Source of the DNA: Scytalidium lignicola
Taxonomy: Eukaryota > Ascomycota > Leotiomycetes
Direction: 5' to 3'
DNA: 64,000 nucleotides
Assembly: GCA_002812745.2 (NCBI GenBank)
Contig: NCSJ02000104.1
Coordinates: forward strand, 1-64,000
A model generated the notes under the pieces. It was not told the DNA's origin. It saw nothing but the letters and a program-made list of their open reading frames with translations, and ran no database searches. Within the stretch, counting starts at the first letter, position 1; each line of letters starts with the position of its first letter. A program made the position numbers and the translations under genes. Positions 22,420 through 32,097 of this stretch are shown in pieces.

Positions 22420-24047
22420 GGCATGGAGTTTGTAGGGAGATGAGCCAATGCTGCCGATTGGGGAGAGAGAAACAATACAACGGCCCTAACTTCGAAAAAA
22501 GTCGATTCAGAGGCCCCCTAAAGATTTATCCTGAGAGATGCGGCTCAGGATGGTGAAGATACGTAGGCCGGTCATCCTCTTGGGCGTTGGTCAAAAGGCC
22601 AGACCGGGCGGCGTTGGAGCAGGCTGAATCGGCGGGCGGCTGATTGGGCCACACACACGAGGCTGTGGCACTGGCTGAGGCATCGAACACGATCCAGCGA
22701 ACTAACATCAATAATTACCTGTAATATATTGCCAACACCACTATTGCATATGCTACGGGGGCATGCTAGGGCGGTCTCTCAGGCGCTTCCCATTACAGTA
22801 CAGAAGGGTAGGTGCTGAAGAAAGGCTGGTCCATTCATCTCTCGTTGATGCTCCACCCACGCCCACGCCCACCAAGCCTTCGTATCCCTTTTCCGTTCTT
22901 GGTTACCGAGTGTCGCTGAGACAGATGCCACCATGTAGGTGACGGGGCTGGCATGCATCTGTCTCAGTGACGAACCCATTGTCAGCATTGAAAGGCTCCA
23001 AGGCGTCCGAGCTGCGAGGCCAGAATCTCTGCCTTCAGCTGCACCCTGTGAGTTTGCGCCACTTCATATTAACGGTTGCGTAAATCTCATGAGCATGCTA
23101 TCCACAATCGACACAGCGCCGCTATATGCTGTCATGTGCTCCTAGAGCATCAGAAGTATCGGTCTGCTGGCAAATGTTGGATGGTGCCTGTCAGTTCGCC
23201 ATAGTCGCAGATAGGGCTCTGCGGAGGCTAATCTAAGCCCATAAAGCCATAGGATGCACCCCCAGCCCTGTTCGCTGCCCCGTATTTCCAGAGCCTGCGA
23301 TGATTGGCAACCATTCATTGAGGCGTCATCCCCCACCTACTATTATTTGAAAGTGAATTTGCAATAATAGCTACCATATTATGGTATTCAGCAACTTAGT
23401 AATAGCTCTATATCAGCGCTGTCTCCATGGTAAACGAAGAACACCTTGAATAACTAGCGACCGAGTTCAGTTACATAGATCAAATACACGTGTACAGCGC
23501 GGATGAGATCTAGCACACGAAGACTGTATGTTATAACTGTCTACCCCACGACACATTGAGCGGAACATTTATACAAACAATTAGTGTGCAAAACTTAAGA
23601 TCTAGGTTCAATACATACCGGTAAGCCGTATCTTTTGGCGTTGTCGATAAGCAATCCATGTGGGTGTCATTTGTATACCTCTTAATTGCTCTCACGCCTT
23701 GCAGTGCCAAAGTGATGCGGAGCTCCACGGGATAATTACCATATTTATATGGTGATTTATAATATCTATTGATCCTGAGGTGTTTTTTATTGCTCGGACT
23801 AGAGATGTGGTGTAACCACGATCAGCAAGGCTGCGTCTTCAGCCGGCTCAGGAGGGAGAAGGGGAATGTGGCGTGGCGAAGGTCTTGGAAATGCAGGATA
23901 GACATTATTCTTATAATACTCAAACGTAGTCTAATCTCCATGACTTTCACCACTCTGTAATTACTATATCTTCTCATCAGCATCATCAACGATAGGACTG
24001 AAGATTGACAACCATCCGCTCCCAGTTTTACTGGGAGACTAACAGCT
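22420..24047. other. 1.6-kb spacer, GC-richer in its left half
   Basis: About 22530-23330 is richer in GC than the neighbouring spacers and has several 60-70 codon ORFs on both strands. None has a recognisable domain or splice pattern, so this may be a decayed gene or inserted DNA. It holds the inverted repeat listed at 22913-22970. The remainder up to 24047 is ordinary promoter-type sequence. Confidence 0.45.
22913..22970. repeat. Inverted repeat, 16-bp arms with 26-bp loop
   Basis: TCGCTGAGACAGATGC at 22913-22928 pairs with GCATCTGTCTCAGTGA at 22955-22970 with a single G-T exception. GCCA/TGGC next to the arms extends the symmetry. It could be the core of a small foldback element or a transcript hairpin. 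No direct flanking duplication was seen. Confidence 0.7.
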
Positions 24048-26526
24048 ATGTCATCCACCGGATCCTCAGCGTCTCGGGATAGTCAACGCAAGGCTGCTCA
24101 GGCCCTCATTAATGCCAGGAGTAGGGCCAGGCACTCGGCCGACAAGAAGAACACGTACGCATATAAGAACATCGATGACTACGAGATCCGGGTCCTCAAA
24201 CTCTACAAAGATAGTCTCGACAAACCAATTGCAGGCCGTCTCTTGACCCGTTCTTTATCTGATCAGGCTACTCTTACAAATCCGGGTTCTGAGCGCGACC
24301 CATATATAGCTTTGTCGTACTATTGGGGCACAGATGAACCGAAAAATAAAGTTTACATATTTGATGATGAGGAGGTATATGAAAGGTTGAGAAATATAAT
24401 GCCTCAAAAGGGAATGTCGGATTTGCTCGGCTGTCACTACCTCCAAGATAATCTGTTTGCAGCTTTAAAGCGCCTTAGATCCGAAGATCAGGATGTGTAT
24501 ATTTGGGCCGATGCATTGTGTATCAACCAGAATAATATAAAGGAGAAAACGAGTCAAGTCGCTCACATGCATGAAGTATATACTCATGCCCAGAAGGTGT
24601 ACATCTGGTTGGGAGAAGGGCCAGGTCCTGTCGAAGTAGGCAAAACCTTTGGATTCCTTAAGAGGATTCTCGATATAGCGTACTTAGAGAATATCATGGA
24701 GGGACTAGCTAGTGGAACACAAGACGACCCAGTCCGGATAGCGCACCAGGAAGATTGCAGGAGAGTCATTAAGTTAATGAAGTCGGACTGGTTCAGTCGT
24801 CGATGGGTTATTCAAGAGCTCGCGCTGGCTACCGAGGCATTTGTGCTTCAAGGCGACTGTCGAATGCCATGGCAAGAATTTGCGGATGCAATTGCATTGT
24901 TCATGAGAAAATCTGACAGCATCCGACGCGCCTTCAGGCCTCCTGATGAGTATTCTTCTAATCTTGTTTCGGACAACCACGAAATTATGGCCATGGACGC
25001 CAAAGCTTCGGGTGCTAATACATTAGTCACCGTGACCAACGATCTCTTTCGAAGATCAAATGATGGCAAAATTCAACAACGACTCCTTGGTCTAGAGTAC
25101 CTAGTGTCATCTATGCTATTAGCGTTCGAGGCATCCGATCCGAAAGACATAGTCTTTGCCGTTCTCCAGATTGCGGAAGATACCCTCCCGGAGGATACAT
25201 CCGATATGAATGAAGTAAGTGCCAAAGGAATAGTATTAAACTATGTTGTGCCTTTCTGTGGTATCATTTTATGGCAAAGCAGTAGCATTACTCTCGTCTC
25301 CCATGGTCCCACAGAATTCCCGACATTGGATATCTCCTTGAGGAACACAACATCTGCACCAAAGACTAGCTTCTATCTTCTCCTGGATAACTGTATACTA
25401 GCAGTAGGTATGCTGCTTAGTTGGATGGTTTACATCATGATTCTTAATATTGTGATTAAAGCGTATAANTTTTGCAAAGGGGACCACTGGGAGAACTGAC
25501 TTACAAATCGCACGTCTAGATAAGCGCATAGAGGCAAACTACCGAAAGTGTCTGAGGGACGTCTGTGCTGATTTTATGCATTATTGTATCGACAATTCAA
25601 AATCCCTGGATATACTCTGTCGGCATTGGAGGCCTTCGCCAAAATTATCCCCATATTGCGAAATAGTCGACATGCCATCTTGGATCCTGCCAATTGACGG
25701 ACACGCTTTTGGCGGACCAAAACAAAATCTCAGAGGAAGAGTGAATGGAGACAGTTTCGTGGGTGGTTCCAAGAGAAAAAGCATCTACTCGGCATCTGGG
25801 AATCTTCTTCCATTATACAAGTTCGGAATGGTTAAAAGTACCCAAGAAGCCTTGCCGGAAGAAGTCAAACAAGAACGCGGGGAATATACAATTCCAAGCC
25901 CTTCAAGCCAGTCCAGGGAACTTCCACCTCGCTTTGACGGAACACTTGAGATCAAGGGCTTTCAACTCGATAAAATCCAGGATTCTGAAGCAGTCATCGG
26001 CCCAGTAATTAGTCGTGCAGCTTTGGAATTATGTGGATGGTCCAAAGACGCACATCCAGAAAATGATATTTGGCGCATCCTGGTAGCAAATCGTGGGCCT
26101 GGCGGAACAAATGCACCCAACTGGTACCGCCGGGCTTGTAGTGCCTGTCTTGAATGGTACAATAGAAAATCCAACTACCAGCCATTCGACACAAACACCC
26201 TCCGGAACTTGAGAGGCACCCCGACACCAATGGTTGAGTTCCTCGATCGCGTACAGCAGACCGTATGGAATCGTAGAATCATCCGCACGAAAGGTGATGC
26301 TAGAATTGGGCGACAATATATCGGTATTGCGCCGCAAAAGTCTCTTGTCGGCGACATCATATGCATTTTCTACGGCTGCTCCGTGCCTGTTGTGCTCCGG
26401 CAGATTGAAGGGACAAGGGAGTTCAAGTTCATTGGTGAATGCTATATCCATGGGGTAATGGATGGGGAAGCAATAAGATATCAAAAGAAACATAAAATAA
26501 AAGAGAGGTGGTTTACATTACGATGA
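24048..26526 (+). CDS. HET-domain protein (heterokaryon incompatibility), 825 residues
   Basis: The three conserved HET blocks are present: YIALSYYWG (residues 86-94), VYIWADALCINQNN (about 145-160) and SRRWVIQELALA (about 245-258). The usual C-terminal half follows (SRSLDI-like KSLDILCRHW, WNRRIIRTKG, VGDIICIFYGCSVPVVLR, FIGECYIHGVMDGEAI). The reading frame breaks only at the N at 25469; removing that base joins both parts into one frame. An unusual segment of about 90 residues, encoded at 25215-25480, contains a strongly hydrophobic stretch (ILAVGMLLSWMVYIMILNIV). A perfect GTAAGT at 25215 and in-phase AG at 25479 would remove it as a 265-nt intron, so both isoforms are possible. HET domains trigger cell death in non-self fusion; the ligand here is unknown. 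Confidence 0.88.
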
Positions 26527-27733
26527 CGAAATATGAAGAAAGCTAGTNAAAAATATTGATCGGTATTTGTAAATAAAAATTGATAAGCTGAATAAAAACT
26601 AATTGCTTAATTGATGATTAAAATATTTATATAAATGCATATAAAAGGTGGCATTTGCTCAGGATTAGACCATATGCATAATATATTGTATATGGATGTT
26701 CTACTTGAACCTTTATTTTCAGTACTCACTATAAAATCATGGCAATTCTCAACTGAATGACAGAGGTGTATGCAAACGCGACCTAGAATCCTGTTCTTGG
26801 GCCTTCGAAGTGAAATACGTAGTATACCTGGGCATTTCGGATGCTGCTTATCTATTCTTAATTGCCGGTTCTTATCATTGTTCCTATCTTGCCTATCTCT
26901 AAGACTCCATCCATTCACGCTCCCCGATCCTAGTTGCGGCCAACGGTTGCTATCGTCAATTAATTGTTGGCTCTGAGTATTAAACCAGCTTAATTCAGTG
27001 TTCATTTTTGTTTACAAGGTTTGGCATATTGGAATTGATATATAAGATGGTACTTCAAAATTGTGTAGATCCAAATTAACCTGGTCAGCCTCTTGAATAT
27101 GGTAGCTAAATAAAAGATTTCTATTTATTTAGTCCACATACATTTCTCGGTCTATCAGCAAGTCATTTCTTTTGTCTAATTATACGGAGAATGAAGTGTA
27201 ATGTTAGTTGCGATATTTGTATATCGGGAAGATTCAATCTGGTAGATTTGAGAATATGAGAACATGAGAATAGAAATAATCTAGTTTTTGCTCCCCAATG
27301 AATATTATCGAAAATGGAGTACCCTGGCAGAAGAGATAATACATTCTTATCTGTTTGGAGTACCTTAGAAGCTCTACTGTGTTGATTTCTTATCAGAAGC
27401 CCTTCATTCTATCCTGAACCGAACATCCGAACTATTACTCATCTTTCTGTAATAAGTATCTATGAATTGTAGCAAGGTATCTGCATGCCACTCTTGAGGC
27501 TTAGCTCTTTTATCACAGTGACAGAGGGGAGAACGGTAATCGTTGATTATTGCATAGCATTGCAACTTTTAAAAGATAATAATAAGTAGGATTTCTCCGA
27601 ACCTTGGAGTCTTGGCCGGTGGATCATGCATGCACATCACAACGCAGCTCATATAACTACTACCCATAGCCGCCTTACTGTGCTCATTTCTTGATTTTCG
27701 GAGCCTTAGAGCTCTTTCTCAATCCCACCCAAT
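26527..27733. other. AT-rich spacer, no convincing gene
   Basis: Contains a 132-codon minus-strand frame (26607-27005) without a recognisable domain, and otherwise only short frames. The sequence just before 27734 is the likely promoter of the permease. The N at 26548 lies in an A run. Confidence 0.45.
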
Positions 27734-29422
27734 ATGAAGCACGTTCCCAGCAAGCAAGAGCTCAGAGCTCGCTTCACTTCCATCAAATCATGGGAGCTTC
27801 CTAAGCATGAGTCAACTTTGGCCCCCGAAGACGTCTGGACCAACGCTGATATGGACCCGGTTCCTCGCAAGTACCAGACATGGACAAACTGGACGTGGAT
27901 CGCATACTGGGCTTCAGATTGTATAAATGTCGCTACTTGGGAGACCGCCTCCGGTATCATAGATGTCGGTCTCACCTGGCGTGATGCTATCCCCATAATA
28001 TTCATAGCATGTGTTTGTGTGACAATACCTCTATATGGGAATGGACATCTTGGGGCGAAGCTTCATATCCCATTTGCCGTTGCGGTTCGCTCAGGCTTTG
28101 GGTTCAATCTAGCATACTTCGCCATCGTCTCTCGTGCTGTCCTTGGGACTTTCTGGCTAGGAGTGCAATCCGTGAATGGATCATATTGCCTGACGGTCAT
28201 GCTTCGTGCGATCTGGCCTTCATATGTGAATATCCCTAATCACCTTCCTGAATCAGCTGGGATCACAACAATGGCCATGTGCAGCTACTTCTTATTCTGG
28301 CTTATTCAGTTCCCTCTCCTATTGATTCCTCCTACACGACTCCGTTATCTCTTCCTAGTCAAAATGATTATTACCCCTATTACTGCCTTGGCTATGCTAG
28401 GATGGAGCGTACATAAGGCTGGTGGTTCTGGAACTTTGTTTCAGCTCCCAGGGACAGTCCACGGAAGTGCGAGAGCTTGGTTCTGGTTGAACTGTATGAC
28501 TTCAGTGACGGGAAGTTGGGCTACACTTGCTTGCAACATTCCGGATTTTTCTCGATATGCGAAGTCAACAAAATATCAGTACTTACAGATTCCTATGTTA
28601 CCCGTTATATATACTCTCTGCGGTGTAATTGGAATTATTACTACATCCGCATCAAAGGTCATATACGGTCAATATCTGTGGAACCCTTTGGATATAGTTG
28701 CTCATTGGCTGGATGATGGAAGTCATGGTGGACGTGCTGCAGCATTCTTTGCCGGCCTCAGCTGGTATATTGCTCAAGTTGGTACTAACATCACGGCAAA
28801 CTCGATTTCCGCAGCCAATGATCTTACTGTATTATCTCCAAGATGGATCAATATCAAACGAGGTTGTATTATCTGTGCCATAGTTGGTGGCTGGGTAATT
28901 GTCCCATGGAAAGTTCTTGCCTCCGCCACAACATTTCTGTCATTCATGGGTGGATATTCCATCTTCTTAGCTCCTATCTCTGGACTTCTCTTCTCAGATT
29001 ATTGGCTAGTCAAAGGCCGCAACTATGATGTTCCTGCTCTCTATAACCCCCGAGGACGTTATCACTATCCATACGGTATCAACTGGCGTGCTCTGTTTTC
29101 CTTACTGATATCTGTGGGCCCCAATTTGCCTGGCCTGGTCAATGCAATTAATCCAAAAATCACCGTATCGGCTGGCGTTTTGCATATCTATGATTTTGGT
29201 TGGTTATATGGATTTTGGTCATCTGTTGTGGTGTATACCGCTCTTAGCCGGTTCTTTCCTGTGAAAGAAATGGTAATTGAAAAGACCATATACGGTATCA
29301 GCTTAGATGAAGATCAGGACTCTAGAAGCGAAACTGCTTCAAACTCAATAACTGACATGGGAAAGAGTGTAACAGTGATTAAAGTTGATAAAGAAGTAGA
29401 TAGCACTCTTAATATTGGCTAA
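27734..29422 (+). CDS. NCS1/Fur-type nucleobase or allantoin/uridine permease
   Basis: Intronless, 562 residues, normal length for the Fur branch of the NCS1 family (proton symporters for uracil, allantoin, uridine or thiamine-like substrates at the plasma membrane). About 12 hydrophobic segments are visible. The first has the family pattern AYWASDCINVATWETASG followed by VGLTW; later landmarks are PLYGNGHLGAKLHIPFAV, ANSISAANDLTVLSPRWINI and FSDYWLVKGRNYDVPALY. The substrate cannot be told from sequence. The cytoplasmic C-terminus is acidic and Ser/Thr-rich, a usual site for turnover signals. A solo LTR lies 30 bp beyond the stop codon and may supply or alter the 3' end of the transcript. 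Confidence 0.93.
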   Translation: MKHVPSKQELRARFTSIKSWELPKHESTLAPEDVWTNADMDPVPRKYQTWTNWTWIAYWASDCINVATWETASGIIDVGLTWRDAIPIIFIACVCVTIPLYGNGHLGAKLHIPFAVAVRSGFGFNLAYFAIVSRAVLGTFWLGVQSVNGSYCLTVMLRAIWPSYVNIPNHLPESAGITTMAMCSYFLFWLIQFPLLLIPPTRLRYLFLVKMIITPITALAMLGWSVHKAGGSGTLFQLPGTVHGSARAWFWLNCMTSVTGSWATLACNIPDFSRYAKSTKYQYLQIPMLPVIYTLCGVIGIITTSASKVIYGQYLWNPLDIVAHWLDDGSHGGRAAAFFAGLSWYIAQVGTNITANSISAANDLTVLSPRWINIKRGCIICAIVGGWVIVPWKVLASATTFLSFMGGYSIFLAPISGLLFSDYWLVKGRNYDVPALYNPRGRYHYPYGINWRALFSLLISVGPNLPGLVNAINPKITVSAGVLHIYDFGWLYGFWSSVVVYTALSRFFPVKEMVIEKTIYGISLDEDQDSRSETASNSITDMGKSVTVIKVDKEVDSTLNIG

Positions 29423-29452
29423 GGAAGCTGTAAGTTTGACCCTGATATTAAC

Positions 29453-29646
29453 TGTTGGTAGAATAGTGGTTACGTACACGTGATATTCACGTGCCACTGT
29501 AAGCTAGTCCCGATTAGGTAGTGGGAACGAGCGAAGCTCCTACAGCTTCGCCCTCCCACCCCTAATCGTACAACAACCATGGAATAGCACAACGAGTATA
29601 TTACGTATAATTGCGTACCGTACTTCGTGTTACAGGTGAACCGACA
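29453..29646 (-). repeat. Solo LTR (194 bp) with perfect 5-bp target duplication
   Basis: Reverse complement of the LTR family at 1084/7194: ends TGTTGGTAG...ACCGACA, same length, no RIP-type degradation. It is flanked by TTAAC on both sides (29448-29452 and 29647-29651). This is the product of recombination between the two LTRs of a complete insertion. It is the best local reference for the un-mutated family sequence. Confidence 0.96.
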
Positions 29647-30721
29647 TTAACATTAATATAGAATCAAGAAATAAATAAACTAGTGCCATATTCAAGATGT
29701 TTAATTTGTATAAAATCCAAACGTGGTCTTTAAAAAAAATTTATATTTTTAATTCCTTCAATGTTTTCTATCATTATTGCTAGGCCAATTTCTTTTTATT
29801 GAAACCCTATTTTAACATTATATTTTATCACAAATATTTGAAACATTTTAATTCATTTTTATCAACAAATTATTTTTTTTAACGTTAGCTTGATTTACAG
29901 TAAATGGACCCTTGTTTAAGTGAATAACCTTTTTTGCGAATTTATTAATGTTACTGTAGTGATGCCTGGATAGCATTAGATTTCTCTAGTTCTTTAATAG
30001 ATGTCAGCAACCTCGTTAACCAAGACATAATCTCGGAAGGCTAAAATATTACAGCTTAATCGACTGGTAATGCTGGCCATTCTTTGTGGTAGAAGAACCT
30101 AGAGTGTGCAATGGTACGGTTGATTTAGCTATATTTCTCCTGCGTCGTCTGACAATGAAAGAATAGGATTTTGGGGTCTAAAGTTGAAAGACATTATATA
30201 CCCAATACCCTGTGGGTTTCTATATAATATGTGACTTTGGTTTACAATCTCCCAAAGTCTTTGCTGGTAGAGTCTTATATGAGATCCAGGATGCTAAGTT
30301 CGGCTCCACAGAGGTCCAGGCACTGAAGGCTGAGGAGGAGAATCTCTTGGCACTACTATTATTCCTTGCATACCCATAATCATCGTAGATTCCGTTCCGC
30401 CAATATTTATCTGTATACCATTGGTTCCGAGATGTATCCTTCCGGTATAGCTCCCAACCATGAATAACCCAACAACTTATTCTCCTAAATTTAGACTTAG
30501 TAATCTCCTCCTTTCTTAGCTGCATTACCACAAAATAGCCACTGTTTAACTGGATAATACTTGCCTCGACTGCCCAGTCAACCTTTGAGGGTTAGAGCTA
30601 GCGTTTATCCGTGAATCCAAAATGCCTAACCATTTTTTTCCAAATTACAATTGCGAACCTCAGATTCTTAGGAATTTCTAAAATGTAACGTTGTATCAAG
30701 CTTTGCAGCAAACCTTGGTAT
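29647..30721. other. Spacer with one small ambiguous frame
   Basis: AT-rich DNA. A minus-strand open frame at 30220-30531 (about 100 codons, Trp/Tyr-rich, with ISCWVIHGWELYRKD) could be a small exon, but there is no recognised domain or clear start. Nothing else is seen. Confidence 0.4.
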
Positions 30722-32097
30722 TCATGTAGGAGAACTTGCGCGTAGAAGATCTTTAGCTATTATTTCTTGTGGGGATGCGAGCCAGTGATGCCACTCAGGG
30801 CCAAGATAGTCTATAACCAGATCCAAAATATATGCACCTGCATCTCCGACTTGCCACAGGTGCCTCCCGTAATGTAGCAACAGGGAATAGTAACCTAGCA
30901 CGATCAAAATTTCAGGCTGTTTGGCTGCTAACAGACTAGTAAATGCCGGTGGCGCCAGTATAGTCCATGAGAAGAGCATCTGATACCGGTTACCCTGCTC
31001 CTCCTGCTCCTCTGCCAACACTGCATCTAAGCCAACCTGTAGATGCTGTATGGCCAACTGACAGGCCTCTTTGTGGTCGTTGCTCAACCCACTGGCGCTG
31101 TTCACCAGTTCTCTGACTTGCTGACAATGATTACCCCTCGGCAGCCGTGAGGTGAACCCGGAGCTCCAGGACAGGATCGGCTGGAGCTCCGACTCAATTA
31201 GTAGCGGCCATGCGGAGCGGGCGACGGTGTAGATGCCTCGGTTCATCTCGACGCACTGTATATAGTGCGCCAGGAACGCGTCCAACTGGTCTCGCTTGGT
31301 GAGAGTATCGGCCAAGAGGTGGTGGCCCAGGATGGACGAGAACAAGAGAACGGCTACGCAGTTGGACCGGTCAACCACGGTGCAAGAGGCGTTGAAGAGC
31401 GAGACAGCGCGAGTCTGTAGGTGAAAGCCAGGTTCAGGTAGGAAGACGAACGCTCTGGATGCAGGAAGGCTAGGTGGCGGGCGGAAAAGGCGAGCAGCTG
31501 ATGTAAGAGATATGGCGCCTCGGGGCCCTTTTTGAGGGCGAGGGCGAGACCAGAAGGGTAGTCATCGACGTTATCTCCAAGGCTAAACATGTCGCGGGTA
31601 AGCGTTAAGTGGATAATAAGTTCCATGTGGTTGAAATTGACGGCCTGGTCAAGGCTTGAGTCTTGGTGGGAGTCATCGTTGGTACTAGAGCGCTCCGGCG
31701 AATCGGAATTTGGCAGGGAGGTCGTGCTACCTCCTAGGATGCGGTAGCCCCCTGAGTTTATGGGCTGCCCATCTTGAGAAGATGGACTGGATACTGCGAG
31801 GTGCTGGGAAGCAAAGCTACAATCGCGCCTCGACATGGCGCAGAGGAGGCACACAGGACGGCCCTCATCGCACTATTTTGAAGGAGAAACCTCGAGCGTT
31901 AGTCGTGAGCCACGTGTGTTCTACACCATCAAGAGGGTCATCATTTACCTTGACATGCCGTCGCTTGCTGGAATTGTGCGAAAGCGTTAACAAATGATAT
32001 CCGGAAGGGGGAAGGGGGGAGGATGTTCAAGCCACAGTCATGCCACTCACCATTGCAAGCATCCATCCCGTGACTTCTTGTGGCTACGACGAAGCAT
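30722..32097 (-). CDS. Zn2Cys6 transcription factor (UPC2-like), with an apparent frameshift
   Basis: Exons inferred: 32097-32051, 31967-31949 (a 19-nt microexon) and 31872-30722, about 440 residues. The zinc cluster is assembled across three exons with perfect spacing: GCLQC + KRRHVK + CDEGRPVCLLC + AMSRRDC (C-x2-C-x6-C-x6-C-x2-C-x6-C), preceded by HKKSRD as in sterol-uptake-regulator-like proteins. A Ser/Asp-rich linker and the helical fungal regulatory region follow (LIIHLTLTRDMFSLGD, PYLLHQLLAFSARHL, LQTRAVSLFNASCTVVDRSN). Near 31415-31425 the frame changes by one base with no N present; adding one base restores the family pattern AFHLQTRAVSLFN. This is either a true 1-bp deletion or a base-calling error. 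Nuclear DNA-binding regulator; targets unknown. Confidence 0.82.

Noticed and set aside
26607..27005. 132-codon minus-strand open frame
   Set aside because: No recognisable domain, no clear promoter or splice pattern, and Asn/Arg-rich composition as expected from chance in this DNA.
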